A stretch of 64,000 bases of DNA from JBBQHX01 sp035306065 (GCA_035306065.1 DATGOL010000007.1:1-64000), one strand, 5' to 3'. Shown: positions 46,595-56,288, numbered from the stretch's first letter. Made by a program: numbers and translations. The notes: generated by a model not told the origin, from the letters alone.

Positions 46595-48999
46595 TGCGCG
46601 ATGAGCTGGCAGCACGCCTGTTGCACACGTTTCTCGAGGAGCTCGACGAACAGGTTCGTATTTTGAACTCCGAGCTCCTTCGGCTGGAGCGTGAGGGAGC
46701 GTCGGCAGGAACGGAGCCGCTCGATGCGGTGTTTCGTGTTGCGCACACGCTGAAGGGAGCGGCTCGTGCCACACGGCTCGCTGCCGTGGAAGAGCTCTGT
46801 CATGCCATGGAAGTTCCGCTCGCAGAAGCCAAGCGGGCCGGTCGCCAGCTGGCTGCAGCGGACATCCAGCTGCTCTTCGCAGCAGCCGACGCGCTCGGTG
46901 CCACTGGAGAGCGACTTCGCAGTGGTGCAGCGCCGGATGCAGCCGCGCTGGGTACGCTGACGAGGCGGATAGGTGCTTCCGCGAGTCGGCACGGATCCAT
47001 TCAGGCCCTCACGACGCCGGCGTACGGGGCAAAGCTGCATGTACCATTTCCCGTGTCGGGATCGCGCGGTGACCGGCCGGCCGAAGGTGACGAAGGTGCA
47101 GCGGGTGCGCCACCTGATCATGCGGATGGGATGAACGAGGGCGCGTCGGCGTCGCGGGCATCAACCTCTGACTTGCCGACGACGGCGGCTGCACCGCCTC
47201 ACGACACGATACGATCGTCCGACGACGAACCCGAACGACTGTCTGATTCGGTAGCAGTGCGGGCCGAGACGCAGGTTCGGATACGTGCGGAGAAGCTGGA
47301 CGAGCTCCTGGCTACGGCAGGCGAGGTGATGCTGGCGGGCGGGTCGGCCGCGTCGCTCACCGCTCCATCGGTCGATTTGGCGCAACGTGCGCAGCGAACT
47401 GCGTCGAGGGCGCGGCGTGCAACGTCTCGCCTGCGCAGGGTGCTGGAGTCCGCCGGGGCCGCGGAGGGCGATCGTCGCCTGCTCTCGGAGCTGGCTGACG
47501 AAGCAGCTGCGCTCGCACGTGATGCGCACCTGATTTCGCTCCACAGTACTCGTGCGGCAGGTGCGGTCGTGCGTGCGAGCGATGAGCTGCTGGAGGGAGT
47601 GCGTCGATTGCGGCTGCGACCGTTCGAGGAGGCGGTGGAGGCCCTGCCGCGTGTCGTGCGCGACCTGGCTGCGGAAACGGAGCGTCAGGTTACGCTGCGA
47701 ATCACGGGCGGCGAGGTGGAGGCCGATCGCGCCGTGCTGGACGGACTCAGGGAGGCGATAATGCACCTGGTTCGGAACGCGGTGGACCACGGAATAGAGT
47801 CGCCGGAGGATCGGCTGCGCGCAGGCAAGCCCGCAAATGGAACGGTGACGCTGTCTGCGAGCCTTCGGGGCCAGCACAGGCTGCGCGTCTCGGTGCGGGA
47901 CGACGGACGCGGGATCGACCTTGCAGCAGCGGCGGAGCTTGCGCACCGGCGGGGGCGACCGGTACCTGCCGATCCGCGTGCGCTGATCAACCTGCTGTTC
48001 GAGAGCGGGATGTCCACGCGTGCAAGCACGACGGAGATATCGGGGCGTGGAGTGGGGCTCGACGTAGTACGCTCGCTCGTGAGGCGATTGAGGGGCACCA
48101 TCAGCGTGGAGTCGCAGCCGGGCGAGGGAACGTCCTTCATCATTGACACGCCGCTCACGCTTGCCACCCAGCGAGCGTTGCTGACATCGGTATCCGGACA
48201 GCTGTTTGCGGTGCCGAGCGCGTACGTGGCAGGTGTGCGCGCCGTGGACCCGGAGGAGCTTCGTCACATTGATGGGCAGCTGATGCTTCCCGCTGCTGAT
48301 GGGGCAATTCCGGTTGCGATGCTCGCGAGCGTTCTGGGTCCGCCGCTGGTGGCTAGCGAGAAGGATGGGAAGCTGCCCGCCGTGCTAGTGAGGCAGGATG
48401 GAGAACGGAAGGCGTTTTTCGTGGACGAGCTCATTGACGAAATGGAGATCGTTGTGCGTCCGCTGGATATCCCGGAAACCAGTGCACAGGAGTCTCTCGC
48501 CGGTGTTGCTCTACTCCCGTCGGGACGCATTGCACTCGTGCTCTCCGTGGCCTCGCTGCTTCAGCGTGCCAGTGGAGCCGACCCCGCCATACGAGTGAAG
48601 GGCGCGGCAAGGGCACCGGCACGAAGGGTGCTTGTAGTGGACGATTCGATCACTACCCGAACCCTGGAGGCAAGTGTCCTCGAAGCAGCCGGGTATCACG
48701 TAACCACCGCGGTAGACGGGCGTGCTGCATGGAACATCCTTCAGGATCGGGGCGCAGACCTGGTGCTTTCCGATGTCCAGATGCCTAACCTTGACGGCTA
48801 CCAGCTCTGCGAGCTGATCCGCTCATCGCCGAAGTACGAAGCCCTTCCGGTAATCCTGGTTACGTCGCTCGAATCGCCGGAGCAGCGCAGGCGGGGGCTG
48901 GAAGCCGGCGCGGATGCGTACATCGTGAAGTCCAGCTTCGACCAGGAGGAACTGCTCGATACCGTGCGGCAGCTGACAGGTCAGGAGTCCACTGAATGA
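46591..48999 (+). CDS. Hybrid chemotaxis kinase CheA with C-terminal receiver (WspE-like)
   Basis: An 802-residue kinase. Hpt domain with phospho-acceptor His52 in AHTLKGAAR; a linker rich in Ala, Gly and Pro (130-220) in place of a clear P2 domain; dimerisation; ATPase with HLVRNAVDHGIESPEDR, DDGRGID and GRGVGLDVVRSLV; a CheW-like domain; and a receiver whose Asp is in LVLSDVQMPN. The same fusion is found in WspE and FrzE. The receiver may act as a phosphate sink or as an output. It overlaps both neighbours by 4 nt. Confidence 0.93.
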   Translation: MMRDELAARLLHTFLEELDEQVRILNSELLRLEREGASAGTEPLDAVFRVAHTLKGAARATRLAAVEELCHAMEVPLAEAKRAGRQLAAADIQLLFAAADALGATGERLRSGAAPDAAALGTLTRRIGASASRHGSIQALTTPAYGAKLHVPFPVSGSRGDRPAEGDEGAAGAPPDHADGMNEGASASRASTSDLPTTAAAPPHDTIRSSDDEPERLSDSVAVRAETQVRIRAEKLDELLATAGEVMLAGGSAASLTAPSVDLAQRAQRTASRARRATSRLRRVLESAGAAEGDRRLLSELADEAAALARDAHLISLHSTRAAGAVVRASDELLEGVRRLRLRPFEEAVEALPRVVRDLAAETERQVTLRITGGEVEADRAVLDGLREAIMHLVRNAVDHGIESPEDRLRAGKPANGTVTLSASLRGQHRLRVSVRDDGRGIDLAAAAELAHRRGRPVPADPRALINLLFESGMSTRASTTEISGRGVGLDVVRSLVRRLRGTISVESQPGEGTSFIIDTPLTLATQRALLTSVSGQLFAVPSAYVAGVRAVDPEELRHIDGQLMLPAADGAIPVAMLASVLGPPLVASEKDGKLPAVLVRQDGERKAFFVDELIDEMEIVVRPLDIPETSAQESLAGVALLPSGRIALVLSVASLLQRASGADPAIRVKGAARAPARRVLVVDDSITTRTLEASVLEAAGYHVTTAVDGRAAWNILQDRGADLVLSDVQMPNLDGYQLCELIRSSPKYEALPVILVTSLESPEQRRRGLEAGADAYIVKSSFDQEELLDTVRQLTGQESTE

Positions 49000-50042
49000 T
49001 CCGGGTGCTTGTGGTTGAAGATTCACCAACTGTCGCACAGCTCCTCATCTCAATGCTGGAAAGCGATCCCGAGCTCAACGTAGTGGGGCTGGCAACGGAC
49101 GGCGTGGAGGCTATTGCCGAAGCCAGGCGGCTCGCGCCTGACGTGATCACGATGGATGTGCAGATGCCGGTACTCGACGGGCTGGAGGCGACCAGGGAGA
49201 TCATGACGGTTGCGCCCACGCCCATCATTGTCGTATCCAGCGCTGCAAACCAGGACTCCGTGTCGCTTTCGCTGGATGCGACTGCGGCAGGCGCGCTGAT
49301 GGTTCTCCCGAAGCCGGACGGGCCGGGCGGCCGGGACAGCGAGGACTTTGAAGCGCAGCGCAGGCTGCTTGTGAGCATGGTGCGCGCGATGTCACAGGTG
49401 AAGGTGGTCCGACGCTGGGCGCCCAGGCACGGCTCCATTCAGCAACTGCCGCTCGGCTTCCCCATGAGCCGCCGTCCAGAGCGCGTCTCAGCCATTCTCA
49501 TCGGCTGTTCAACCGGAGGACCGGCAGCGCTGCGCGAGCTATTTTCCCACCTGCCACCGGGCTTTCCTGTGCCCATCGTGGTAGTACAGCACATTGCACG
49601 GGGCTTCGTGAAGGGACTGGCTACCTGGCTGGAATCCGGCTCGCACTTTCGGGTAAGGGTTGCGCGCGCTGGCGATGCACTGCGGGCTGGAACAGTGCTG
49701 CTTGCGCCGGACAACCTGCATACGGGGCTTGGACGGAACGGCCGCATTCAACTTTCGGACACTCCCGCGATCGGCGGTTTCAAACCTTCCATCTCGCATC
49801 TGTTCTCCTCGGCAGCAGCATCGGTGGGTTCCGGCGTTGCCGGCGTGCTGCTTACCGGAATGGGAAACGATGGCGTTTCAGGCATGGCAGACCTGCAGGC
49901 CGCCGGAGCACCGCTCCTGGTTCAGGACGAGGCATCGTCCGTTGTGTTTGGCATGGCACAGGAGGCCGTTCGCGCAGGATTGCCGGCTGCAGTGCTTCCG
50001 CTGGATGGCATTGCCTCACGCCTCGTGGAGCTGGCAGGATGA
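48996..50042 (+). CDS. CheB methylesterase/deamidase (WspF-like)
   Basis: A 348-residue two-domain protein. The receiver has VEDSPTVAQLL and phosphorylated Asp in VITMDVQMPVLDG. The catalytic domain has Ser in IGCSTGGPAALRE, His in VVQHIARGF and Asp in GMGNDGVSGM. It removes receptor methyl groups after CheA phosphorylates it, resetting the system. It overlaps the next gene by 4 nt. Confidence 0.95.
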   Translation: MIRVLVVEDSPTVAQLLISMLESDPELNVVGLATDGVEAIAEARRLAPDVITMDVQMPVLDGLEATREIMTVAPTPIIVVSSAANQDSVSLSLDATAAGALMVLPKPDGPGGRDSEDFEAQRRLLVSMVRAMSQVKVVRRWAPRHGSIQQLPLGFPMSRRPERVSAILIGCSTGGPAALRELFSHLPPGFPVPIVVVQHIARGFVKGLATWLESGSHFRVRVARAGDALRAGTVLLAPDNLHTGLGRNGRIQLSDTPAIGGFKPSISHLFSSAAASVGSGVAGVLLTGMGNDGVSGMADLQAAGAPLLVQDEASSVVFGMAQEAVRAGLPAAVLPLDGIASRLVELAG

Positions 50043-51886
50043 CAACACCGAACTCCGAAGAGCTGCCGACCACGCCCGCAACCTCACGAGGGACACCGGA
50101 ACGAGGTACGCCGCGTTATCGCGAGCGAGTGCTCGTTGTGGAGGACAGCGCGACACAGGCCGCCGCACTTGCTGCACTGCTCGCCGAGAACGGACTGGAA
50201 CCCGTAGTGGTGCACAGCGGTGAGGAAGCCCTCATGCAGGTGCCCGGCGGTGCGTTCGACCTGGTGCTGACGGACATAGTCATGCCGGGCATCAGCGGAC
50301 ACGACGTGTGCAGGGCGATCAAGAACATGCCTGGCGGAGCAGACCTTCCGGTAGTGCTGCTCACCGGATTGTCCGACCCGATGGATATCGTGCGCGGTCT
50401 GGAGTGTGGTGCGGACAACTACATCACCAAGCCATACTCGGATGACCACCTGCTCGCCCGCGTGAGGCAGGTACTCTCGACACGCGAGCTGCGCAGGGCA
50501 TCCAGGCCCGGGGGTGCCGTGGACGTAACCTTCCTCGGTGAGCGGTTCACGATCACGGCCGGCAAGGAACAGATCCTGGACCTGCTCGTGTCGAGCTACG
50601 AGGAGCTTGTTCGCACCAACGAGCAGGTACGTCGTGCGGCCAGGCGCGCCAGGTTCCTGGCCGAGGCGGGTGCGGTGGCGTCGGCATCGCTGGACATGAA
50701 CGTGATCATGCACGATGTGGCCGGCATGGTGGTACCGGCACTGGCTGATCTCTGCATCGCGGACATCATGAGTGCAGACGGGCCACCCCGTCGTGTAGCA
50801 GTTGCGGTGGAGAACGAGGCTTTGCGTCCGGCGGCTGCGCTGATACGCAAGCTTCCGCCGGCAGTCCAGACCGGATCCATTGCCGAGATGGCGCTTACCG
50901 AACGCCGGCTGGTAACCCAGCGCAATCCTTCCGAGTACGGCAGCGGATTGCTCTGGAACGGAGTGGAGCAGAATGAAGTACTCGACAGTGCCCTGGCATC
51001 ACGCGGCGTGCTCTGCGTTCCGCTCATTGCCGGCGACCATGTACTGGGATGCCTTACGCTGCTCTCTCGTGCACCTGCGCGCCGGTGGTCTGCAGACGAC
51101 CTGGCGCTGTGTGAAGACCTGGCGCGTCAGACCGCGCTCGCGGTTGACAACGCGCGCCTGTACGAGGAAGCCAGGCTTGCCACGCGTGCACGCGACGACG
51201 TACTCGCGGTGGTGTCTCACGACCTGCGCAATCCCGTTCATGCCATTGCGATGGCGGCGTCCTTCACCCTCGAGCTCCTGCCGAACGAGCCGGGAGACGG
51301 GAAGATGGCGAGGTCGCAGGTGGAGACCATTCAGCGTGCGGCAACGCGCGCAACCACGCTCATTCGCGACCTGCTGGACCTCACGCGCATCGAGTCGGGC
51401 AGACTTACGGTAGACCCTGTCGCAACCGAGCCGGCAGGCCTGGTTGCGGATGCGCTGGAGGAGGTGCGTCCTCTGGCGCGCAGGAAGAACGTTCAGTTGC
51501 TCGTGGAGGTGGAGTCCGGGCTGCCCACGGTGATGCTGGACCGCTCCCGAATCGGCCAGGTGTTCTCGAATGTGCTCGGCAATGCGGTGAAGTTCAGCCC
51601 GGAAGGGAGTGAGGTTCGGGTGCGTGCCAGCCGCGAAGGAAGCGAGGTGCAATTCACGGTAGCGGACTCCGGCCCGGGAATCTCGCAGGATCACCTTCCC
51701 TTCGTTTTCAATCGTTACTGGCAGGCGCCGGAGACACAGTCGCTGGGAACGGGCCTCGGCTTGTTCATCGCGAAGGGAATCGTGGAGGCGCACAAGGGAC
51801 GAATGTGGGTGGAGAGCGAGCCGGGTGCGGGCGCGGAATTCGGATGGTCAATTCCGGTGTCGGCGGAAGTGCCGGGTGACGAGTAG
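50039..51886 (+). CDS. REC-GAF hybrid histidine kinase, probable output of the Wsp-like system
   Basis: A 615-residue cytoplasmic protein. Receiver (about 25-145) with VVEDSATQAAAL, Asp in LVLTDIVMPG and Lys in ITKPYSDD; GAF domain (about 205-390); HisKA with His in VVSHDLRNPVHAI; ATPase with NVLGNAVKFSPEG, VADSGPGISQD and GTGLGLFIAKG. The receiver should take phosphate from the CheA product upstream and change its own kinase activity. A partner response regulator is not in the window. The last gene of the seven-gene coupled operon. Confidence 0.9.
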   Translation: MTTPNSEELPTTPATSRGTPERGTPRYRERVLVVEDSATQAAALAALLAENGLEPVVVHSGEEALMQVPGGAFDLVLTDIVMPGISGHDVCRAIKNMPGGADLPVVLLTGLSDPMDIVRGLECGADNYITKPYSDDHLLARVRQVLSTRELRRASRPGGAVDVTFLGERFTITAGKEQILDLLVSSYEELVRTNEQVRRAARRARFLAEAGAVASASLDMNVIMHDVAGMVVPALADLCIADIMSADGPPRRVAVAVENEALRPAAALIRKLPPAVQTGSIAEMALTERRLVTQRNPSEYGSGLLWNGVEQNEVLDSALASRGVLCVPLIAGDHVLGCLTLLSRAPARRWSADDLALCEDLARQTALAVDNARLYEEARLATRARDDVLAVVSHDLRNPVHAIAMAASFTLELLPNEPGDGKMARSQVETIQRAATRATTLIRDLLDLTRIESGRLTVDPVATEPAGLVADALEEVRPLARRKNVQLLVEVESGLPTVMLDRSRIGQVFSNVLGNAVKFSPEGSEVRVRASREGSEVQFTVADSGPGISQDHLPFVFNRYWQAPETQSLGTGLGLFIAKGIVEAHKGRMWVESEPGAGAEFGWSIPVSAEVPGDE

Positions 51887-51988
51887 GCTCGTGCCCGACT
51901 GAAGGGAATCACGGACACGAGAGCCTTCTGCTCGTGGGGGCGACATGCGCCTGAGCTCCTTACCAGGCCGACGGTATATCTTTCGGGC

Positions 51989-52234
51989 ATGACCTGGCTG
52001 CAGCTTTCCGCACGACTGGCGCTACGTTCGCTCACCGATCCCGCATTGGGAATTGCGCTGCTTAGAGTGGCGTGGCGATTCCGGCGGCGTGACTGGTGGC
52101 GCATGGTGCCGTTCCTTCCGTTGCCATCCATGACGTACGTGCGCTGGCGCATGCATACGGCATACGGTACGTACGACGCGGTGCCGCCTGCGTCCGACGT
52201 GGCGCGTTATGCCCGGTGGGCCGTTCGGAAGTGA
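51989..52234 (+). CDS. Small basic protein translationally coupled to queG
   Basis: An 81-residue protein rich in Arg and Trp (LLRVAWRFRRRDWWRMVPFLPLPS), no recognised family. Its stop overlaps the GTG start of queG (GTGA), which suggests it is a real translated gene rather than a chance frame. The middle may lie against the membrane. Function unknown. Confidence 0.55.
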   Translation: MTWLQLSARLALRSLTDPALGIALLRVAWRFRRRDWWRMVPFLPLPSMTYVRWRMHTAYGTYDAVPPASDVARYARWAVRK

Positions 52235-53307
52235 CCGTGCTGCGCCTGGAGCAGCTCGAGGCGCAGAACGTGGCGCGTGGTTTGAAGGCTCGAGCGTACG
52301 CGGCCGGATTCAGCCTGGCAGGAATCGTGAGGCTGGGACCCGCGGATAGCGCTCGTGTTTACGATGAATGGCTTGCCCGCGGGATGCATGGCTCGATGGG
52401 TTACCTGTCCAGGGGTGCGGCGAAGAGGCATGACAGCCGTCTTCCCTTCCCGGGAGCGGTTACTGCGCTGGTGGTTGCGATGGAGTACGGTGGTCGTGAG
52501 GCGAGTGGCCCGGTTGCACGATATGCGCGGGGCGACGACTACCACGACATCATGGTGAACAGGCTGCGCGAGTTGCAGGACTGGCTCGGCCGGCGCGTTG
52601 GCGCTTCGGTTGCGGGAAAGGCCTATGTGGACACCGGACCGATTCTCGAGCGCGACCTGGCGCGGCGTGCGGGACTTGGATGGGCCGGAAAGAACACCTG
52701 CCTGATAAACCCGGATATCGGGTCGTTCACCTTCCTGGGTTCGCTGATGGTTGCCCTGGAGCTCCCGCCTGACGCGCCGTTCGAGGCGGACAGGTGTGGA
52801 ACATGTACGCGCTGCCTGGATGCGTGTCCTACCGGTGCGCTGCCTGCGCCGCGAACGCTGGATGCCACGCGTTGCATTTCGTACCTGACGATCGAGCTCA
52901 AGGGGGAGATTCCCGAGCGGATGAGGGAGCTGATCGGGGACAAGATGTATGGATGCGACATATGTCAGGAGGTGTGCCCGTGGAACGTGAGCTTCGCGCG
53001 CGAATTGACGGAACCGGCATTCGCACCGCGTGAGGCAGTGGGCGGCAAGAACGCGCGAACACTCGCGCGGGAGCTTCTGGAAATGACGCAGGAGGAGTTC
53101 AGCGCGGCGTTCCGGAAATCGCCCATGAAGCGAGCGAAGTTGCGTGGGCTGAAGCGGAATGCAGCGGTGGTGCTTGGGAATATCGGGACGCCTGACGACG
53201 TCGAGATGCTCACGCATGCCGTAGACGACGCGGAGCCGCTCGTACGCGAGCACGCCGCGTGGGCGCGCGAGCGGATCTCGTCGAGCCGGCCAGCCGGCCG
53301 TAGATAG
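52231..53307 (+). CDS. queG: Epoxyqueuosine reductase QueG
   Basis: QueG makes queuosine in tRNA from epoxyqueuosine using cobalamin and two [4Fe-4S] clusters. The 358-residue product has the family's start (GLKARAYAAGFSLAGIVRLG), GWAGKNTCLINPDIGSF, and cluster motifs CGTCTRCLDACPTGAL and CDICQEVCPWNV. A HEAT-like helical tail closes the protein (DVEMLTHAVDDAEPLVREHA). GTG start at 52231 with CGGAA just upstream. No other que gene is nearby. Confidence 0.95.
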   Translation: MTVLRLEQLEAQNVARGLKARAYAAGFSLAGIVRLGPADSARVYDEWLARGMHGSMGYLSRGAAKRHDSRLPFPGAVTALVVAMEYGGREASGPVARYARGDDYHDIMVNRLRELQDWLGRRVGASVAGKAYVDTGPILERDLARRAGLGWAGKNTCLINPDIGSFTFLGSLMVALELPPDAPFEADRCGTCTRCLDACPTGALPAPRTLDATRCISYLTIELKGEIPERMRELIGDKMYGCDICQEVCPWNVSFARELTEPAFAPREAVGGKNARTLARELLEMTQEEFSAAFRKSPMKRAKLRGLKRNAAVVLGNIGTPDDVEMLTHAVDDAEPLVREHAAWARERISSSRPAGRR

Positions 53308-53372
53308 CACCTCGCGGACTGCGCGACCACCGGCATCGGGCAGGTTGTCCCTGACGACGCTACGGCAGGGCC

Positions 53373-53870
53373 TTATGTCCCAGCTTGTTCACGAGCCGGT
53401 CGCTGAGACAGAGAGCTGGGCGCATTGACGTGGGCACCGTCACTGACTCCAACTCCGTGCCGGTTCACGAGCTCACCACCGAACCACGCAGTCACCAGCG
53501 AGAGGCCGGCCCCCGCCAGGGCCACTACGAACGCCAGTGTCGGCGGATCCGCGTGATCCGGGACTCGCAGCCACCAGCTTCCCGCGAACAGAAGGACCAC
53601 GATGACGTTTCCAACTGCGTGCCAGGTGCCGACCGCTTTCGCTCGGGTACCTGACGGAATCGCCGTCCAGTCAATGACGCCGAAAACGGCGGCAACGAGA
53701 CCGCTGATGACTCCCGCGAGGATCATGTAGTACGACGCGATCCCCAGGCCGGTGGATCCGGTTACGAGTCGAATGACGTCAAAGATCACGGCCATTCCGA
53801 GGAGACCGAGAGGAAACACAATCAGCATCTGGTGGATGGGATGTCCCAGCAGCTTCGCGCGGCTTTCCAT
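53373..53870 (-). CDS. DUF2231 membrane protein
   Basis: About 165 residues from ATG 53870, which has GGAGGG about 6 nt upstream. The DUF2231 start GHPIHQMLIVFPLGLLG is clear, followed by three more membrane helices. The His in that motif is conserved in the family, whose function is unknown. The polar C-terminal 30 residues are variable. Confidence 0.88.
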   Translation of the reverse strand: MESRAKLLGHPIHQMLIVFPLGLLGMAVIFDVIRLVTGSTGLGIASYYMILAGVISGLVAAVFGVIDWTAIPSGTRAKAVGTWHAVGNVIVVLLFAGSWWLRVPDHADPPTLAFVVALAGAGLSLVTAWFGGELVNRHGVGVSDGAHVNAPSSLSQRPAREQAGT

Positions 53871-54210
53871 GCGACCCTCCGATAGACGGGATGGTTGACT
53901 CATGTGGGCTCATGCGAACTCGCATGTCCCGGGCCCAGCGGACGGGATGACAAAATAGGGGCGCCGGCCTGGCCGTCGGCGCGCGCCGAGCGTGTTCGCT
54001 CACGAGCGAGTCCGGGTTGCCGAGGCCCCGTTCGAGCAGCGCACCCCCGCCAGGAGTGCCGACGTTGCCCAGCCGCTCCTGCGCGAGCACCTCGCTGTGG
54101 CACTTCGATGAATCTGGAAAATTATCCTTGCCTATCATTCGATTATTCGCTAAACATCGAACCATCGTCCTGCGCCGGCCGTATCGGTATCACCCGCACA
54201 TGGAGAGATC
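53871..54210. other. 340-bp divergent control region
   Basis: I see no gene here. The stretch serves the DUF2231 gene (leftward) and the hydrolase operon (rightward). A notable AT-rich part lies at 54120-54160; within it TTGCCT at 54128 and TAAACA at 54151 are 17 nt apart and could be a poor -35/-10 pair for the hydrolase operon. Confidence 0.4.
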
Positions 54211-55977
54211 ATGACGGTTGCACTGACCCGGATAGCCTCCGCTCTGCTCCTTTGCATGGCGGTCGTTCCACTCGAGGCTCAGACTCGTTCGCTCGGACAG
54301 TGGTACGGCACGATCGAGACGCCTCGAGGTCCCTTCACCCTCGCTATCACTCTCAGATCCGACGATTCCGGACTGATCGGCGAGATGGAGAGCGTCGACC
54401 AGCAGCCGGGACAGATGCTGGCACTGGCCGAGGTGGTTGCCACGGATACCACACTCGCGTTTCAGGTTCCCGCGATCAGTGCGACGTACCAGGCAACGTG
54501 GGACGATCGGACATCCCGGTGGACCGGTCTATTTCGGCAAGGCGCCGCAATGCCCCTGTCGCTCCAGCGCGGGACGCCCCCGGTGAGGCAGGCAGTTCCA
54601 GGGCTCGATGGCGCCTGGCGAGGTTCGATCGATCGAAACGGCGTTTCTCTGCGACTGATACTGCGTGTAGCGACCGACAGCAACGGAACCCGCGTCAGGC
54701 TCGACTCACCCGACCTCTCGGCGGCTGACCTCGTTGTCAACAATTTCCGGCGCAGTGCAGACACCATTCACTTCAGTGTCCCGGCCGCCGCCGCGAGCTT
54801 CGATGGCATGATAAGCTCAGACGGACGGTCGATGGAGGGATCCTGGCGTCGTCCCGGGCAGCCCGAAGTACAGGTTGCCTTCATGCTCGCGCAGCCGCCG
54901 ACGTCGCTCGAGCCGCGCCGCACGCAATGGCCGTTGAAGCCGCGCGAGTATGGTGCCGAAAAAGTGACCTTCTCCAACGCGCGCGCGCCGAACGTCTCGC
55001 TGGCAGGGACTCTCACGCTTCCGGTCGGGCCAGGGCCGTTCCCGGCCGCGATCCTTATCTCCGGATCAGGACCGCAGGACCGGGACGGAACCATGTTCGG
55101 ACACAAGCCCTTCGCCGTGCTCGCCGATCATCTTTCCCGCCACGGCATTGCGGTACTTCGCTACGATGACCGCGGAGTCAGCGAGTCGTCGGGCGACCAC
55201 GCCAGCTCCACCTCGGCGGACTTCGCTACTGATGCGGCGGCTGCGGTGGAGTACCTGCTCACGCGGCCCGAGATAGCCGCCAACGCAATTGGCCTCGTGG
55301 GGCACAGCGAAGGAGGGATCATCGGACCGATGGCCGCGATCACTAATGCCGACGTATCGTTCCTCGTGCTCCTGGCTGCCCCAGGCACGAGCATTCCAAG
55401 GATGCTGTTGACTCAGCGCAGACTGATCGGATTGCAGGGCGGCGTATCTGCGGAGCTACTGACTTCGACTGAACCGCTTATGCGAAAAGTGTTTGAGGAG
55501 GCGGGCGCGGCGCTGGATCAGCCGGACGCAGCAACGCGCATTCGAGCCGTGCTTACCGACGGTGCCATCGACTCGCTCGGAATCTCCGATGTGCATAGAG
55601 ACGCTCTCGTAGCGCAGTTCTCCGGCCCGTGGTTCAGATTCTTCCTGCGACATGAGCCGGCACGAACGCTCGCTGAGGTCCACGTTCCTGTACTTGCGAT
55701 GGGCGGTTCGCTCGACCTGCAGGTGCCGTCCGGTGAAAACCTGCCGGCGATCGAATCGGCCCTGGTGCATAACGATGACGTCACGATCTTGGAGATGCCT
55801 GGGCTGAATCATTTCTTCCAGCCGGCTCGCAGTGGCGCACCGAGTGAGTACGCCGACATTCCGGAGACTTTCGCTCCTGCCGCGATGGAGCGCATAACGC
55901 GCTGGATCGGTGAACGTTACTGCATCGTTCCGTCGGAAGCGCCGGTTGGGCCGTCCAAATCAGCCTGCGCTCGATGA
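54211..55977 (+). CDS. Secreted alpha/beta hydrolase with duplicated N-terminal domain
   Basis: The 588-residue protein has a signal peptide (ALLLCMAVVPLEAQ). Two similar beta-rich modules of about 100 residues follow (LGQWYGTIETPRGPFTLAI and LDGAWRGSIDRNGVSLRLIL), then an alpha/beta hydrolase domain with Ser in GHSEGG, Asp in GGSLDLQVP and His in MPGLNHFFQPA. It is probably an exported esterase or peptidase. Its stop overlaps the start of the ArsR-type gene (ATGA), so it sits at the head of that operon. Confidence 0.85.
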   Translation: MTVALTRIASALLLCMAVVPLEAQTRSLGQWYGTIETPRGPFTLAITLRSDDSGLIGEMESVDQQPGQMLALAEVVATDTTLAFQVPAISATYQATWDDRTSRWTGLFRQGAAMPLSLQRGTPPVRQAVPGLDGAWRGSIDRNGVSLRLILRVATDSNGTRVRLDSPDLSAADLVVNNFRRSADTIHFSVPAAAASFDGMISSDGRSMEGSWRRPGQPEVQVAFMLAQPPTSLEPRRTQWPLKPREYGAEKVTFSNARAPNVSLAGTLTLPVGPGPFPAAILISGSGPQDRDGTMFGHKPFAVLADHLSRHGIAVLRYDDRGVSESSGDHASSTSADFATDAAAAVEYLLTRPEIAANAIGLVGHSEGGIIGPMAAITNADVSFLVLLAAPGTSIPRMLLTQRRLIGLQGGVSAELLTSTEPLMRKVFEEAGAALDQPDAATRIRAVLTDGAIDSLGISDVHRDALVAQFSGPWFRFFLRHEPARTLAEVHVPVLAMGGSLDLQVPSGENLPAIESALVHNDDVTILEMPGLNHFFQPARSGAPSEYADIPETFAPAAMERITRWIGERYCIVPSEAPVGPSKSACAR

Positions 55978-56288
55978 GTCGCGTATTCAAGGCCCTTGCG
56001 GATCCAACCCGTCGTCAGGTGCTACAGCTCCTGAGGCGCGGGCCCATGACTGCGGGCGACCTGGCGGAGCAGTTCAAGGTGACGAAGCAGACGATGTCAG
56101 CGCACTTCGCCGTGTTGCAGGCGGCGGAGCTCATCGAGAGCGAGAAGCAGGGGCGAACCATAACCTATCGCCTGAGACTGTCCGTGCTCGAGGATGCCCT
56201 GCTGGCATTTGCGCAGACCGTAGGAATGCAGGTGAAGAGGGATGACGAAAGTGTCCAATCCAGTGTGCCTCGTACGGAGGAGTCATGA
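55974..56288 (+). CDS. ArsR/SdpR-like winged-helix repressor
   Basis: A 104-residue transcription factor: VFKALADPTRRQVLQLLRRG, the recognition helix VTKQTMSAHFAVLQAAELIE and a wing EKQGRTITYRL. No metal-binding Cys pair of ArsR sensors is present. The sequence and the membrane-protein partner resemble SdpR, an autorepressor whose activity is controlled by SdpI. It probably controls its own operon. Confidence 0.85.
   Translation: MSRVFKALADPTRRQVLQLLRRGPMTAGDLAEQFKVTKQTMSAHFAVLQAAELIESEKQGRTITYRLRLSVLEDALLAFAQTVGMQVKRDDESVQSSVPRTEES

Noticed and set aside
47161..48267. A 368-residue minus-strand frame opposite cheA
   Set aside because: The CheA motifs lie on the plus strand and are intact; the opposite frame is Arg/His/Gln-rich noise.
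42343..51886. Flagellar chemotaxis cluster
   Set aside because: No flagellar gene, CheY, CheD, CheC or CheZ is nearby, and the CheR-TPR, extended CheW and CheA-REC forms fit Wsp-type systems better.
54128..54156. Sigma-70 promoter TTGCCT-17-TAAACA before the hydrolase operon
   Set aside because: The -10 match is poor (3 of 6), so I mention it in the control region but do not call it as a feature.
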